Shown one piece after another: positions 33,819 through 42,068 of a stretch of 52,608 nt of DNA. A program made the translations under genes and the position numbers. The DNA lies in assembly GCA_013204445.1 (NCBI GenBank), contig JABMNS010000039.1, positions 1-52,608 on the forward strand, read 5' to 3'. The stretch comes from Sphingomonadales bacterium. Its GTDB lineage: Bacteria; Pseudomonadota; Alphaproteobacteria; Sphingomonadales; Sphingomonadaceae. The notes under the pieces are model-generated. The model saw nothing but the letters and a program-made list of their open reading frames with translations, had not been told where the DNA came from and made no database searches. The number at the start of each line of letters is the position of its first letter. Position 1 is the first letter of the stretch.

Positions 33819-36407
33819 CTAGAATTTGATGCCCGCTGTCACACCATAGGTAGCTGGCTGGCCGAAAACTTGCGTACGGTAAGCAAATGTTTCGAATGGC
33901 AGGGAGTCGATGGTATATTTGTCATCAAATATATTCTGGCCCCAAACCGCGAGCGTGAAAATATTTCCGTTCGCTTGTTCCCAGTTAATTCCTAGCCGGG
34001 CACTCACCAGATTTTGGTTGGACAATCGCAGGGCATTTTGCGGTATGCCAAGTACATCATCCTTGTAGCTATAACCGACATTCCCGAACAGCTCGATGGC
34101 GTCCGATATCTGACCGCTATAATTTGCGCCCACACGAAAGCTATTCTTCGGAGTGCCCTGCAATTCGGTCCGGATTTCAATAAGACCGGTTAGTGGATTG
34201 AGTACGTCACCGGCATTTCCGTTGATGTAACTGTAAGATCCAGAGAGCGATAGCCCATCGGTAACGGAAAACAGCACATCGACTTCCGCACCCCAAAGTG
34301 TTTCATCAGTGTTCACAATGGCACGCGCCGTTGCGACAATTGGGTCAGTGGCGACGGTGGTTTGCTGGTTCTTGAAATCATAATAAAAACCGGCGGCATT
34401 GATGCGGAGACGATTGTCAAAAATATCGGCCTTCATGCCAAATTCGTACGCATTGATATCCTCACGGCCGAACAGGAAGTCCGGACCGAATGTCAGGCCT
34501 GGCAAACGAGGTGCAACGCCACCCTGGTTGAAACCGCCAGAGCGGAAGGATTGCTTGAAGCTCGCATAATACATGATATCTTCATGAATATCGAACTCGA
34601 CCACGACCGACGGGTTTAGCTTGCTGAAGCTGAAGGACCCGATGTTCGGCTGAATAGGATTACCAAGCAAATCGGTATTATCCAGGAAGAAAGGCGATTT
34701 TGCCTGACCAAAACCATCCTTGCTTTCATCCGACCAACGCAAACCGCCGGTAACGCGCAACATATCCGATACGTGCCATGTCGCTTCGCCGTAAATCGCA
34801 AAAGCATCGGTGTCGATCGTAAGCTCATTTGCTGCTGATTGACGCGCACCACCATAGATCGCGGTAAGCGTATTAACGGATGGCAGGAGTTGGGTCTGGA
34901 TGAGGAAGTCTTTTGTTGCCTGTGGGACGAACAGATTGTTCAGCGTGGGAGCCAGGCCTTGCGCTGCCAAAGCCGACGTAATGATTGGCGATCCCAGTGC
35001 GGGGCTCAATCCTGCCAGAACAAACAAATAGCTATTGGCATCATTGCGGTTACCGGCAAACCCAGTGCCGGTGCCGGTGGTTTCATTAAAATAGAAAGCA
35101 CCTAGCGTATATTCCAGCGCACCGTCTGCGACTTCACCATTATAGGTCAACTCAAAGCTATATTGCTCGTGCCCCGACAATGATGGAGAGCCACCAGGAG
35201 GAGAGATAAACAAGCCGTCTTTTTGCGACCCGGCGCCTACGAACGGCGTGACAAAGTCAGCCCGAATGGGCCGTCCAGAAAGTTGGAAAGCCAATGCAGA
35301 ACCAGCAATCAAATTGTTGATCGACTGGGTCCCGGGAATAGTCGGAATAATGTCACTGTTCAAAATACCATTGATGATTGCTGGATTTGCGGTTGGAATC
35401 AAATTCACAAACCGGCTGCTTTCCGTCTCGCGATAAGAGGCGATAAACTTGAGATTATGGTCATCAGCTACTTCCCAATTGGCTGTAATTGATCCCCCCA
35501 GTGTTTCCAGATTGCCTTTTTCATTGTTGATCGAAGTTGTAACTCTGTCCTGCCGTCCAGGCGATGTACCAACGGCCGCTGCAAATAACGAACCGGGATT
35601 GGCAAAGCCGGGAATCGATTGATAAAATAACGGCTCGGATTTGACCTTATTATAATCAAAGGCTGCAACCACATTCAGCTCGGGCGTCAGGTCGGCGCCA
35701 AAGGCAGCACGAAAACCATATTGTGTTGAGCCACCGAAATCAGCACCTGGCCCGTCATTCTTGACCCAGCCGTCCTGATCCTTGACCATGCCCGAAAGTC
35801 GTAAGGCGCCGTCTTCTCCTACCGGAATATTGACAGCGCCGCTAAATTTCTTGTGATTGAAGCGTCCATATTCCGCGGTCAGCTTGCCAGACCACTCACC
35901 GGGTTCCGGTAGCGCAGAAATCAAGTTCACCGCACCGGCGACCGAATTTCGTCCATAGAGAGTACCCTGGGGGCCTTTCAGGATTTCAACCCGTTCCAAA
36001 TCAGGGGAATCAAATGCCAGCCCCTGAGACTTGCCCAGATAAACGCCGTCTACATATACCGCGATGCGGCTATCTTGCCCGACTTGCGGGTCAAAGGTGC
36101 CGATACCGCGAATATTGATCCGGACACCTGTTGGATCGGCCGGGTTTGGTGTTACGTATAAACCGGGAGTCAGTCGTCCAATATCCTGAACACTCGCGAG
36201 CCGTTCCGTTTCGAGCGCCTCGGCATCAAATGCGGTAATACTGATTGGTACATCCTGGAGATTTTGAGATTTTTTCTGCGCCGTCACGACGATGATGGTG
36301 TTACCGGATGACGCTGCTTCATCCTGCGCAAAAACAGGCGTCGATAAAGCCATAAGTGACGTCGTCGAAGCTAACGCGATCAACCGTGAATTTCGAAAAA
36401 ATGACAT
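33819..36407 (-). CDS. TonB-dependent outer-membrane receptor 2
   Basis: An 862-residue outer-membrane barrel. It has a signal peptide (LIALASTTSLMALSTPVFAQ), a TonB-box-like region (TIIVVTAQKKSQNLQDVPI), plug motifs (NIRGIGTFDP, AVYVDGVYLGK, EILKGPQGTLYGRNSVAGA), and a barrel ending in GVTAGIKF with the terminal phenylalanine. It is the second receptor in the window and differs from the first through most of the barrel. It is a single-gene transcript, probably driven from the AT-rich region upstream that has TACGCA-type sites. Likely imports a pathway substrate; siderophore uptake cannot be ruled out. Confidence 0.95.
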   Translation of the reverse strand: MSFFRNSRLIALASTTSLMALSTPVFAQDEAASSGNTIIVVTAQKKSQNLQDVPISITAFDAEALETERLASVQDIGRLTPGLYVTPNPADPTGVRINIRGIGTFDPQVGQDSRIAVYVDGVYLGKSQGLAFDSPDLERVEILKGPQGTLYGRNSVAGAVNLISALPEPGEWSGKLTAEYGRFNHKKFSGAVNIPVGEDGALRLSGMVKDQDGWVKNDGPGADFGGSTQYGFRAAFGADLTPELNVVAAFDYNKVKSEPLFYQSIPGFANPGSLFAAAVGTSPGRQDRVTTSINNEKGNLETLGGSITANWEVADDHNLKFIASYRETESSRFVNLIPTANPAIINGILNSDIIPTIPGTQSINNLIAGSALAFQLSGRPIRADFVTPFVGAGSQKDGLFISPPGGSPSLSGHEQYSFELTYNGEVADGALEYTLGAFYFNETTGTGTGFAGNRNDANSYLFVLAGLSPALGSPIITSALAAQGLAPTLNNLFVPQATKDFLIQTQLLPSVNTLTAIYGGARQSAANELTIDTDAFAIYGEATWHVSDMLRVTGGLRWSDESKDGFGQAKSPFFLDNTDLLGNPIQPNIGSFSFSKLNPSVVVEFDIHEDIMYYASFKQSFRSGGFNQGGVAPRLPGLTFGPDFLFGREDINAYEFGMKADIFDNRLRINAAGFYYDFKNQQTTVATDPIVATARAIVNTDETLWGAEVDVLFSVTDGLSLSGSYSYINGNAGDVLNPLTGLIEIRTELQGTPKNSFRVGANYSGQISDAIELFGNVGYSYKDDVLGIPQNALRLSNQNLVSARLGINWEQANGNIFTLAVWGQNIFDDKYTIDSLPFETFAYRTQVFGQPATYGVTAGIKF

Positions 36408-36738
36408 TATAGTGCCTCCCCAATAGTATCCGGGACCGGATTTTCTCAGGTTCCCATGAATGCCAATATCACGAAAATTTCAATGCTACAATTGAATTAC
36501 GTAATTTTACTACGCATAAACGCCTGATATCGGCAATATTGAAGAGTTATTCCTGCTTATGCGTAACCGTATTATATATCTGCTACGCGAATGCCGGACT
36601 GGACCTGTTGTTCGTCTGCCGGATTCGATGCAATTTTCAGCTTGATCGGAGCGTCGACCCACATGACGCCATAGGCGACGCGATCTCGTTCATCGGTGGT
36701 TATTCCGGACTATTGGTTATTTCATTTTTCGACGCCGA
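36408..36738. promoter_or_regulatory. Receptor 2 promoter region with TACGCA-type sites
   Basis: This AT-rich region upstream of receptor 2 includes ATTACGTAAT (36496-36505), TACGCA (36511-36516), TTATGCGTAA (36557-36566) and TACGCGAATGCCG (36584-36596). These match the half-sites in other flanking promoters. No gene is supported between 36408 and 36738. Confidence 0.45.
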
Positions 36739-36996
36739 ATGGGGCCGATTTTCGTAAGGCTCAACGCCGTTGCTCCGGGCATGACGCAAAAACCAATGTT
36801 TCACGGGGCGGCTGATCATCCGGAAACTGGCAAAATGGTCGAGGCGATCCCGATTCCGCAGATCCGCTATGCGAGCCAGGATAAAATCGCTGGCGCTATC
36901 GAATTTATTCTGAGCGATGCGGCCACCTAGATGCACGGCAGCATTATCTATGTTGATGGTGGCACCGATGCGCAATTGCGACCCGACGCTTTCTAG
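36739..36996 (+). pseudogene. C-terminal remnant of an SDR oxidoreductase
   Basis: The frame reads VRLNAVAPGMTQKPMFHG, then IPIPQ, AGAIEFILSDAAT, a TAG stop at 36928-36930, and continues in the same frame with MHGSIIYVDGGTDAQLRP ending at TAG 36994-36996. This is the C-terminal third of an SDR (NAVAPG, SDAAT, VDGGT) with a nonsense codon where a tyrosine codon normally sits. The N-terminal two thirds are missing. Nothing upstream in frame resembles the family. It is debris, not a working gene, and marks a past deletion or insertion beside the receptor. Confidence 0.85.
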
Positions 36997-37029
36997 CGCG
37001 CGCCAGTCATAAATTATCCACCCATTGGC

Positions 37030-38094
37030 TCAGGTCGATGCCGGATAGTTTGTATATCCCTCAGCTTCGCCAACATAGAGCTTTGTATAATCCGGCTTGG
37101 CTAGTTCCGCACCGCTTCGGAAGCGTTCCACCAAATCAGGGTTGGCAATGAAGGCACGACCAAATGATACCACGTCCGCGCGACCTTCAGCCAATATTTG
37201 TGCCGCTGAATTCTCTTTCAAGCCGTTGTTTGCGATGATCGGACCCGACCAGTTTTCGCGTATCATCGCCAAGCTGTCCAGTTCTTCCAGCCCCATATCT
37301 ACAACATGCACATAAGCGAGATTGAGATTATCTGCTGCCTTCAGGAAGGGTATAAATGTTTCTTCCGGAGCGCTCACGTCCATATCATTATAGGGATTTC
37401 CGGGGGATATCCGAAAGCCCACGCGGTCCGAACCGATCGCATCCGCCATTGCGCTCAACACTGCCATGGGAAAGCGTATCCGGTTTTCAGCTGCGCCGCC
37501 CCATTCGTCGTCCCGCTGATTGCTGACAGGATTTAGAAATTGGTTGATCAGATAGCCGCTGGCGCAATGGAGTTCCACGCCGTCAATATCGGCTGCACGC
37601 GCATTTTTTGCGACTTGAGAAAATTCTTCGACTAGCACCGCTATTCCGTCAACCGTAAGAGCCGTTGGCATGGCGGTTGGCGCAGGAACACCATCCGGCC
37701 CCGGCACAGGGTCACTGCACACAATGGCCGACGGTGCAATTATATCCGCATCATATCCCCGGTTCTCCGGCACAACGACGCGGCCACAATGCATAAGTTG
37801 CATGACGATCTTGCCGCCTTCGCCATGCACAGCATCGGCAACCCTGCGCCAACCATCAATCTGCTCTTGAGAATGGATACCTGGTGTACGCCAATAGCCT
37901 TTTCCCTCGCGGCTAGGCTGGGTTCCTTCGGTGACAATCATCCCGGCAGAAGCGCGTTGACGATAATATTCTACCATCAGGTCGGAGGGTATATCGCCCG
38001 GTCCTGCACGATCGCGGGTCATAGGGGCCATGACGATCCGGTTTTGAAGCTCCAGTGCCCCCAACTGAACCGGTTCGAACAATTTGTCAGTCAT
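37030..38094 (-). CDS. Old-yellow-enzyme-family ene-reductase
   Basis: A 354-residue FMN-dependent alkene reductase (12-oxophytodienoate/NEM reductase group). IVMAPMTRDRA is the N-terminal flavin region; ELHCASGYLINQFLNPVSNQR and EWGGAAENR follow; FGRAFIANPDLVER closes the barrel. The usual HxxN pair that binds the substrate is HxxS here (HCAS), while the tyrosine donor two residues on is kept. HxxS is rare, so activity or specificity may be altered. It would reduce a conjugated enone, e.g. on a ring. It follows the KshA-like Rieske gene by 98 bases with a hairpin between. Confidence 0.93.
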   Translation of the reverse strand: MTDKLFEPVQLGALELQNRIVMAPMTRDRAGPGDIPSDLMVEYYRQRASAGMIVTEGTQPSREGKGYWRTPGIHSQEQIDGWRRVADAVHGEGGKIVMQLMHCGRVVVPENRGYDADIIAPSAIVCSDPVPGPDGVPAPTAMPTALTVDGIAVLVEEFSQVAKNARAADIDGVELHCASGYLINQFLNPVSNQRDDEWGGAAENRIRFPMAVLSAMADAIGSDRVGFRISPGNPYNDMDVSAPEETFIPFLKAADNLNLAYVHVVDMGLEELDSLAMIRENWSGPIIANNGLKENSAAQILAEGRADVVSFGRAFIANPDLVERFRSGAELAKPDYTKLYVGEAEGYTNYPAST

Positions 38095-38110
38095 AAATAC
38101 TCCAAAGGAA

Positions 38111-38144
38111 AAGGGCCAGTGAGGAGTGATCTTCCCTGACCCTT
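38111..38144 (-). terminator. Possible terminator after Rieske oxygenase 2
   Basis: On the minus strand the sequence forms a 9-bp stem AAGGGTCAG/CTGGCCCTT with one G-U pair and is followed by TTCCTTT. It would attenuate or end the Rieske transcript before the ene-reductase. The T-run is imperfect. Confidence 0.4.
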
Positions 38145-38192
38145 ATTATGGCCGATCTCCCAATCGGCAAACTGGCCAAAGCCACTGCTTTC

Positions 38193-39272
38193 TCAGGCAA
38201 CCTCGTCCCAGGGGTCGTTCAGGGTTCCGCGAGATATATATTTGCCATTGGCGCGCTTCTGGAATTCTCCTGCGCGCGCGCGCGGATTGAAAAATTGTTT
38301 GTACCAGATCCGCATTTTGTCAAATGGACCGTCACCCTTGACCATCATCGGATTGATACAGGCGCGCTTGTTTCCCCAGATTTCGAAATCTTGCGAGAAT
38401 GCCGCGAGACTGGCGGCCTGATAACCCCGGGCCATGGCTACATCTTCTTCGGTTGCGGCTTCATTGGCGACCTTTACCATCAGTCCATGCCAGACCTTCA
38501 CTTTGCCATCATCCACCGGGGTATGCGCGATCAGCATATGGGAAGGATATTCCCCGATCATGACAGATTGCAAAATGCCCGGGCCGGTATACCAAGTGTC
38601 GTTGGTCATCGGTTCGCCGCCCGCTCCCGCAAGCGTTTTATGGCCGGCGGTCAAAACCTGGCGGATAGTATGGCCGTCAAATACATTCTCGAACAAGACC
38701 ATGTCCATCGAACCGTGCACCGGTCCCAAATGACCCTTGTCGACCATATTATCGACAATTTCCTGCGGATGGGATTCCAGCTCTCCCAAAATATCGATCT
38801 TCCAATTCACCCAATGCGGTTGATCCCACATATCAAATTCCGGCAGATCATATTCCGGTTCGCCGCCTTCTTCATCATGCCACATCCAAATGCAGCCAGC
38901 CCGTTCTTCGATTTTCCAGCTCTTTAGGCACGCTCTCTTGGGCGGCGGCGCTGGCGAATAAGGAATGTCATTGCAGCTACCATCCGGCCCGAACCGCCAG
39001 CCGTGATAAGGGCAGCGAATATTGTCGCCTTCGACATGCTCGTGATCTTTGACCACATAAGAAGTAGAATTTTTGGCAAGATGGGTACCCATATGGGGGC
39101 AATAGGCTTCAACGAGAAATACCCGCCCGGATTCTCCACGATAAATAACCATATCTTCGCCGAAAAAGCGAATCGCTTCCGGCGTCGTTGTCGCCTCTTC
39201 CGAAGCAGCGACCATGAACCATCCGCGCGGAAAGACATGTTCACCCAATCCATATTCAGCAGAAGTCGCCAT
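38193..39272 (-). CDS. KshA-like Rieske oxygenase 2
   Basis: A 359-residue terminal oxygenase. CPHMGTH and CPYHGW are the Rieske ligands. EIVDNMVDKGHLGPVHG contains the bridging aspartate and iron histidines and parallels the motif EIIDNIVDMAHFFYVH of 3-ketosteroid 9-alpha-hydroxylase. FSQDFEIWGNK and KGDGPFDKMRIWYKQFF also follow KshA. It is the window's best hint of steroid-like ring hydroxylation, but substrates in this family vary. ATG 39272 is chosen over 39332 because MATSAEYGLGE begins the homologous region. The palindromic TACGCAAATGCGTA lies 122 bases upstream. No reductase neighbour. Confidence 0.92.
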   Translation of the reverse strand: MATSAEYGLGEHVFPRGWFMVAASEEATTTPEAIRFFGEDMVIYRGESGRVFLVEAYCPHMGTHLAKNSTSYVVKDHEHVEGDNIRCPYHGWRFGPDGSCNDIPYSPAPPPKRACLKSWKIEERAGCIWMWHDEEGGEPEYDLPEFDMWDQPHWVNWKIDILGELESHPQEIVDNMVDKGHLGPVHGSMDMVLFENVFDGHTIRQVLTAGHKTLAGAGGEPMTNDTWYTGPGILQSVMIGEYPSHMLIAHTPVDDGKVKVWHGLMVKVANEAATEEDVAMARGYQAASLAAFSQDFEIWGNKRACINPMMVKGDGPFDKMRIWYKQFFNPRARAGEFQKRANGKYISRGTLNDPWDEVA

Positions 39273-39393
39273 AGTTCGAATCCTCTCAAAAACGATGTGG
39301 GCAATATACAGAATATCTTGGCCAAATTGCAATGCAATTTATAGAGAATTAGCGATATAATTGACGTTATGCGTATTTATTAAAGATTTTTGC

Positions 39394-39407
39394 TACGCAA
39401 ATGCGTA
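39394..39407. promoter_or_regulatory. Palindromic TACGCA-AA-TGCGTA site upstream of KshA-like gene
   Basis: TACGCAAATGCGTA is a perfect 6-2-6 inverted repeat. It is the best example of the half-sites found in promoters of the flanking operons. It lies between the 3' end of an Lrp-family gene and the start of the Rieske gene, with another half-site TATGCGTA at 39368-39375. A repressor or activator dimer could bind here. Confidence 0.55.
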
Positions 39408-39419
39408 ATCGCTAGCGGC

Positions 39420-39911
39420 CTATTTATCGCTAGCGATGAGTTTCTCGTCTTTGGTGATTTTCACGATTCGCGAATTATATTTCACCGTCTTTACCGCAAT
39501 TGACGTTTCAACATGGTGGACGCCCTTGATCGCCAATATCTGGTCGGACGCCACCGCGTGCAATTTATCCAGTTCGCTGAACAGGCAGAAGGTCAATATG
39601 TTAAACCGCCCCATCGTTATCAACACAGCATTGACCATCGGCAGTTCGGCAATTTCGGCCGCGATTTGCTTCACCTGATCGACATCGGTTTGTACTCCGA
39701 TGAAAGCCAATTTTGCGCTATTTGCCAAGCCAAAGCTGGTGATGGCGGTAAAGGCGATCATGCCTTCTTGTTGCAATCGCTTGATTCGTCCACGAACTGT
39801 GCCCTCCGTAACTCCCAGATCGGCTGCAATCTTGCGATTGGAAATGCGTGCGTCCTTGGATAAAATCTCGATCAACTGATGGTCGAGTGCATCGATGAGT
39901 GGTGCGCTCAT
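39420..39911 (-). CDS. Lrp/AsnC-family regulator 1
   Basis: A 163-residue regulator with an N-terminal HTH (DARISNRKIAADLGVTEGTV, then RGRIKRL) and a RAM-type ligand-binding domain (VNAVLITMGRFNILTF, VHHVETSIAVKTVKY). Lrp proteins form dimers or octamers and respond to amino acids or other small acids. It overlaps the next Lrp gene by ATGA (39908-39911) and so is made with it, possibly as a hetero-oligomer. The nearby palindrome at 39394 is a plausible target. Confidence 0.92.
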   Translation of the reverse strand: MSAPLIDALDHQLIEILSKDARISNRKIAADLGVTEGTVRGRIKRLQQEGMIAFTAITSFGLANSAKLAFIGVQTDVDQVKQIAAEIAELPMVNAVLITMGRFNILTFCLFSELDKLHAVASDQILAIKGVHHVETSIAVKTVKYNSRIVKITKDEKLIASDK

Positions 39912-40387
39912 GCCTTCATCCTCGCATCGATTGGGGCTACATCAAATTTATACTTGATCACGTCTACTGCGATCGCTGGAACCATCGAACGGATCCCGCG
40001 GACTTGCGAGAACTTCGAGAGGAGCAAATCATGCAGATCGTCAAATTCATGCAGCGCGATCAGCAAGTCAATATCGTATCGTCCGGTGACGAGATGCGCA
40101 GCAAAAACTTCGGGAAACTCGGACAGTTCATCCACCACTTCCGAAGCCGCACGTCCGTCCACTTCGATCGCCACTTCCATGAGGACGTTAAAACCATGCG
40201 CCGCAAAATCGGAAACCGCGACAACCCGCAACTTGTCCGCTTTTTCCATACGTCTGATCCGCGCGGAAACGGTTGCGGCTGTTAGTTCCAGCTTGTCTGC
40301 AATCTGTTGGTTGGTCGCACGACCGTTGATCCGCAATTGCTCCACAATCGCAAGATCCATTTCATCAACCGGAAAATCATCACTCAT
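39908..40387 (-). CDS. Lrp/AsnC-family regulator 2
   Basis: A 159-residue regulator. The HTH is NGRATNQQIADKLELTAATV plus SARIRRM; the RAM domain includes VFAAHLVTGRYDIDLLIAL. It is divergent in sequence from the adjacent Lrp gene but has the same architecture, so the two arose by an old duplication or were brought together. It follows the SDR gene by 9 bases, forming an SDR-Lrp-Lrp operon. Confidence 0.92.
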   Translation of the reverse strand: MSDDFPVDEMDLAIVEQLRINGRATNQQIADKLELTAATVSARIRRMEKADKLRVVAVSDFAAHGFNVLMEVAIEVDGRAASEVVDELSEFPEVFAAHLVTGRYDIDLLIALHEFDDLHDLLLSKFSQVRGIRSMVPAIAVDVIKYKFDVAPIDARMKA

Positions 40388-40396
40388 TCAAATCCC

Positions 40397-41167
40397 TCAC
40401 AATCCAAAACCACCGGACACGTTGATCTGCTGGCCGGTCACATAAGCGGCCCTGCTGGATGCCAACCAGCTAACCGCATAACCAATTTCCTCTGGACGCC
40501 CCCAGCGCTTGATACTGAGCATCTTCTTCGTTTCTGCTTCCCAACCTTCCGGAAACGCGCCCTTTGTCATTAATTCATGGAACATGCCAGCATCTATTAC
40601 GCCGACGAGTACGCTGTTTGCGCGAATGCTGTGCTGACCCTCTTCCCACGCAATGCCTTTGATCAGGCTTTCATTCGCCGCTTTGGGAACAACCGACAAC
40701 CCGTCCCTTGGTGGCCACCGCAAATGGCCGGCTGAACCCAAGTGAACAATTGATCCGCCTCCGTGCTCACGCATATGAGGCAAGATTGCCTTTACCGTAG
40801 CGAACAAGCCATGTGTCTCCACCGCAAAGGCTCGCTGCCAATCTTCGTCCGGCGTATCAGCCAGAGCATATTGTTCTACCAATGGCCCCGCTGCCCAGAC
40901 CACAGTGTGAATGCGTTGATGCTCGGCCAGAACCTTTACAATCAATCGCGCGACAGCTTTCGGGTCTGTAACATCGGCTTTATGACAACTCGCCTTGCTG
41001 GCAACCCGGTCTGCAACGGATTTCGCGCGCGCTTCATTGCGGTTATAAACCAGCGCCAGATCAGCACCATCCTGTGCCAATATTTCGGCGACCTTAGCAC
41101 CGATGCCGCCACTGGCCCCGACAACCAATGCACAACCATTTTCAAAAAGTGCGTTATCTGAAGCCAT
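40397..41167 (-). CDS. SDR-family protein lacking the catalytic tyrosine
   Basis: A 256-residue SDR. The cofactor motif GASGGIG is present and the catalytic-serine position is in VHLGSAGHL. The Tyr-x-x-x-Lys motif is altered: the matching stretch is GLSVVPKAAN, so serine replaces tyrosine while lysine stays. NNAG is replaced by WAAG. It may be inactive as a dehydrogenase, use another base, or act as a regulator, in keeping with its place before two Lrp genes. I start at 41167 (MASDNALF); 41170 or 41203 are possible. Confidence 0.85.
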   Translation of the reverse strand: MASDNALFENGCALVVGASGGIGAKVAEILAQDGADLALVYNRNEARAKSVADRVASKASCHKADVTDPKAVARLIVKVLAEHQRIHTVVWAAGPLVEQYALADTPDEDWQRAFAVETHGLFATVKAILPHMREHGGGSIVHLGSAGHLRWPPRDGLSVVPKAANESLIKGIAWEEGQHSIRANSVLVGVIDAGMFHELMTKGAFPEGWEAETKKMLSIKRWGRPEEIGYAVSWLASSRAAYVTGQQINVSGGFGL

Positions 41168-41210
41168 CATTATTCCGCATTTGGTTATAATTTCTTCTTT
41201 CACTCCAATG

Positions 41211-41218
41211 ATTGCGTA
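41211..41218. promoter_or_regulatory. TGCGTA half-site in divergent SDR gap
   Basis: ATTGCGTA lies in the 91-base gap between the divergent SDR genes. It fits the half-site of the 39394 palindrome, which suggests shared control of the SDR-Lrp-Lrp operon and the SDR at 41259. Confidence 0.35.
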
Positions 41219-41258
41219 TTATACAAGAAAAATCCAGTTAAAATTGCTGGAGGGTATG

Positions 41259-42059
41259 ATGGAGCAAATAATGGATAGACTGGCGGGAAAAACAGCTTTG
41301 GTAACCGGTGGCGCGCGCGGCATTGGAGAAGGCATTGTGCGGCGCTTTGTCGCAGAAGGCGCTAATGTGATGATTACCGATGTGCTCGCAGAAGAAGGGC
41401 AACAGCTAGCTGCCGAATTAGGCGGTTCAGTCGCATTTACAACGCTCGACGTCACCTCTTCCAGCGATTGGGCCCGGGCGCTTTCACTGACAGAAGAAAA
41501 ATTTGGACGGCTGGATACGCTGGTCAACAATGCGGGAATATTGAAGTTCGCACGGCTTGATGATCTGACCGAAGAAGATATCCGTCAGATTATCAACGTC
41601 AATCTGATCGGGACCATGATCGGTTCGCAGGCGGCAATCCCTTTCATCGAGCGCGCCGGTGGCGGATCGATTGTCAATATGAGCTCCGCGGACGGAATCT
41701 CAGGTGCCAACGGACTGACCGCCTATTGTGCTTCAAAATTTGGGGTCCGCGGATTCACAAAAGCACTTGCGCTGGAACTTGGCCCCAGAGGCATAAGAGT
41801 AAACTCGATCCATCCGGGCGGGATTTTGACGCCGATGGCCAATCCCACCAATGTTCCGCGCGAGACCTATGACAAAGGCTACTGGATTTATCCCGCGCAG
41901 CGCTCGGGTGAACCCGCGGACATTGGCGCTGCTGCGGCCTATCTGGCATCTGATGACGCAAAATATTGCATCGGCACCGAATTGTCGGTCGATGGGGGGC
42001 TCAATGCGGGCCATTATTATATGCAAATGCCGGGAGCACCGCAGCCACCGCAAGCTTAG
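41259..42059 (+). CDS. SDR-family oxidoreductase (hydroxysteroid-dehydrogenase-like)
   Basis: A 266-residue classical SDR with intact motifs: TGGARGIG, D after beta-2 (ITDV) for NAD, NNAG, the catalytic serine in NMSSADG, and YCASK. It resembles 3-alpha/20-beta-hydroxysteroid dehydrogenases and FabG-like enzymes, from motif order only. GGAGGG lies 4 bases before ATG 41259; ATG 41271 is an alternative with GGAG upstream. It is monocistronic and convergent with the MFS gene 9 bases on. Confidence 0.92.
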   Translation: MEQIMDRLAGKTALVTGGARGIGEGIVRRFVAEGANVMITDVLAEEGQQLAAELGGSVAFTTLDVTSSSDWARALSLTEEKFGRLDTLVNNAGILKFARLDDLTEEDIRQIINVNLIGTMIGSQAAIPFIERAGGGSIVNMSSADGISGANGLTAYCASKFGVRGFTKALALELGPRGIRVNSIHPGGILTPMANPTNVPRETYDKGYWIYPAQRSGEPADIGAAAAYLASDDAKYCIGTELSVDGGLNAGHYYMQMPGAPQPPQA

Positions 42060-42068
42060 GGTCAGGAT

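Noticed and set aside
36408-37029. Insertion sequence around the SDR remnant
   Set aside because: No transposase fragment or terminal inverted repeats are visible; only SDR debris is supported.
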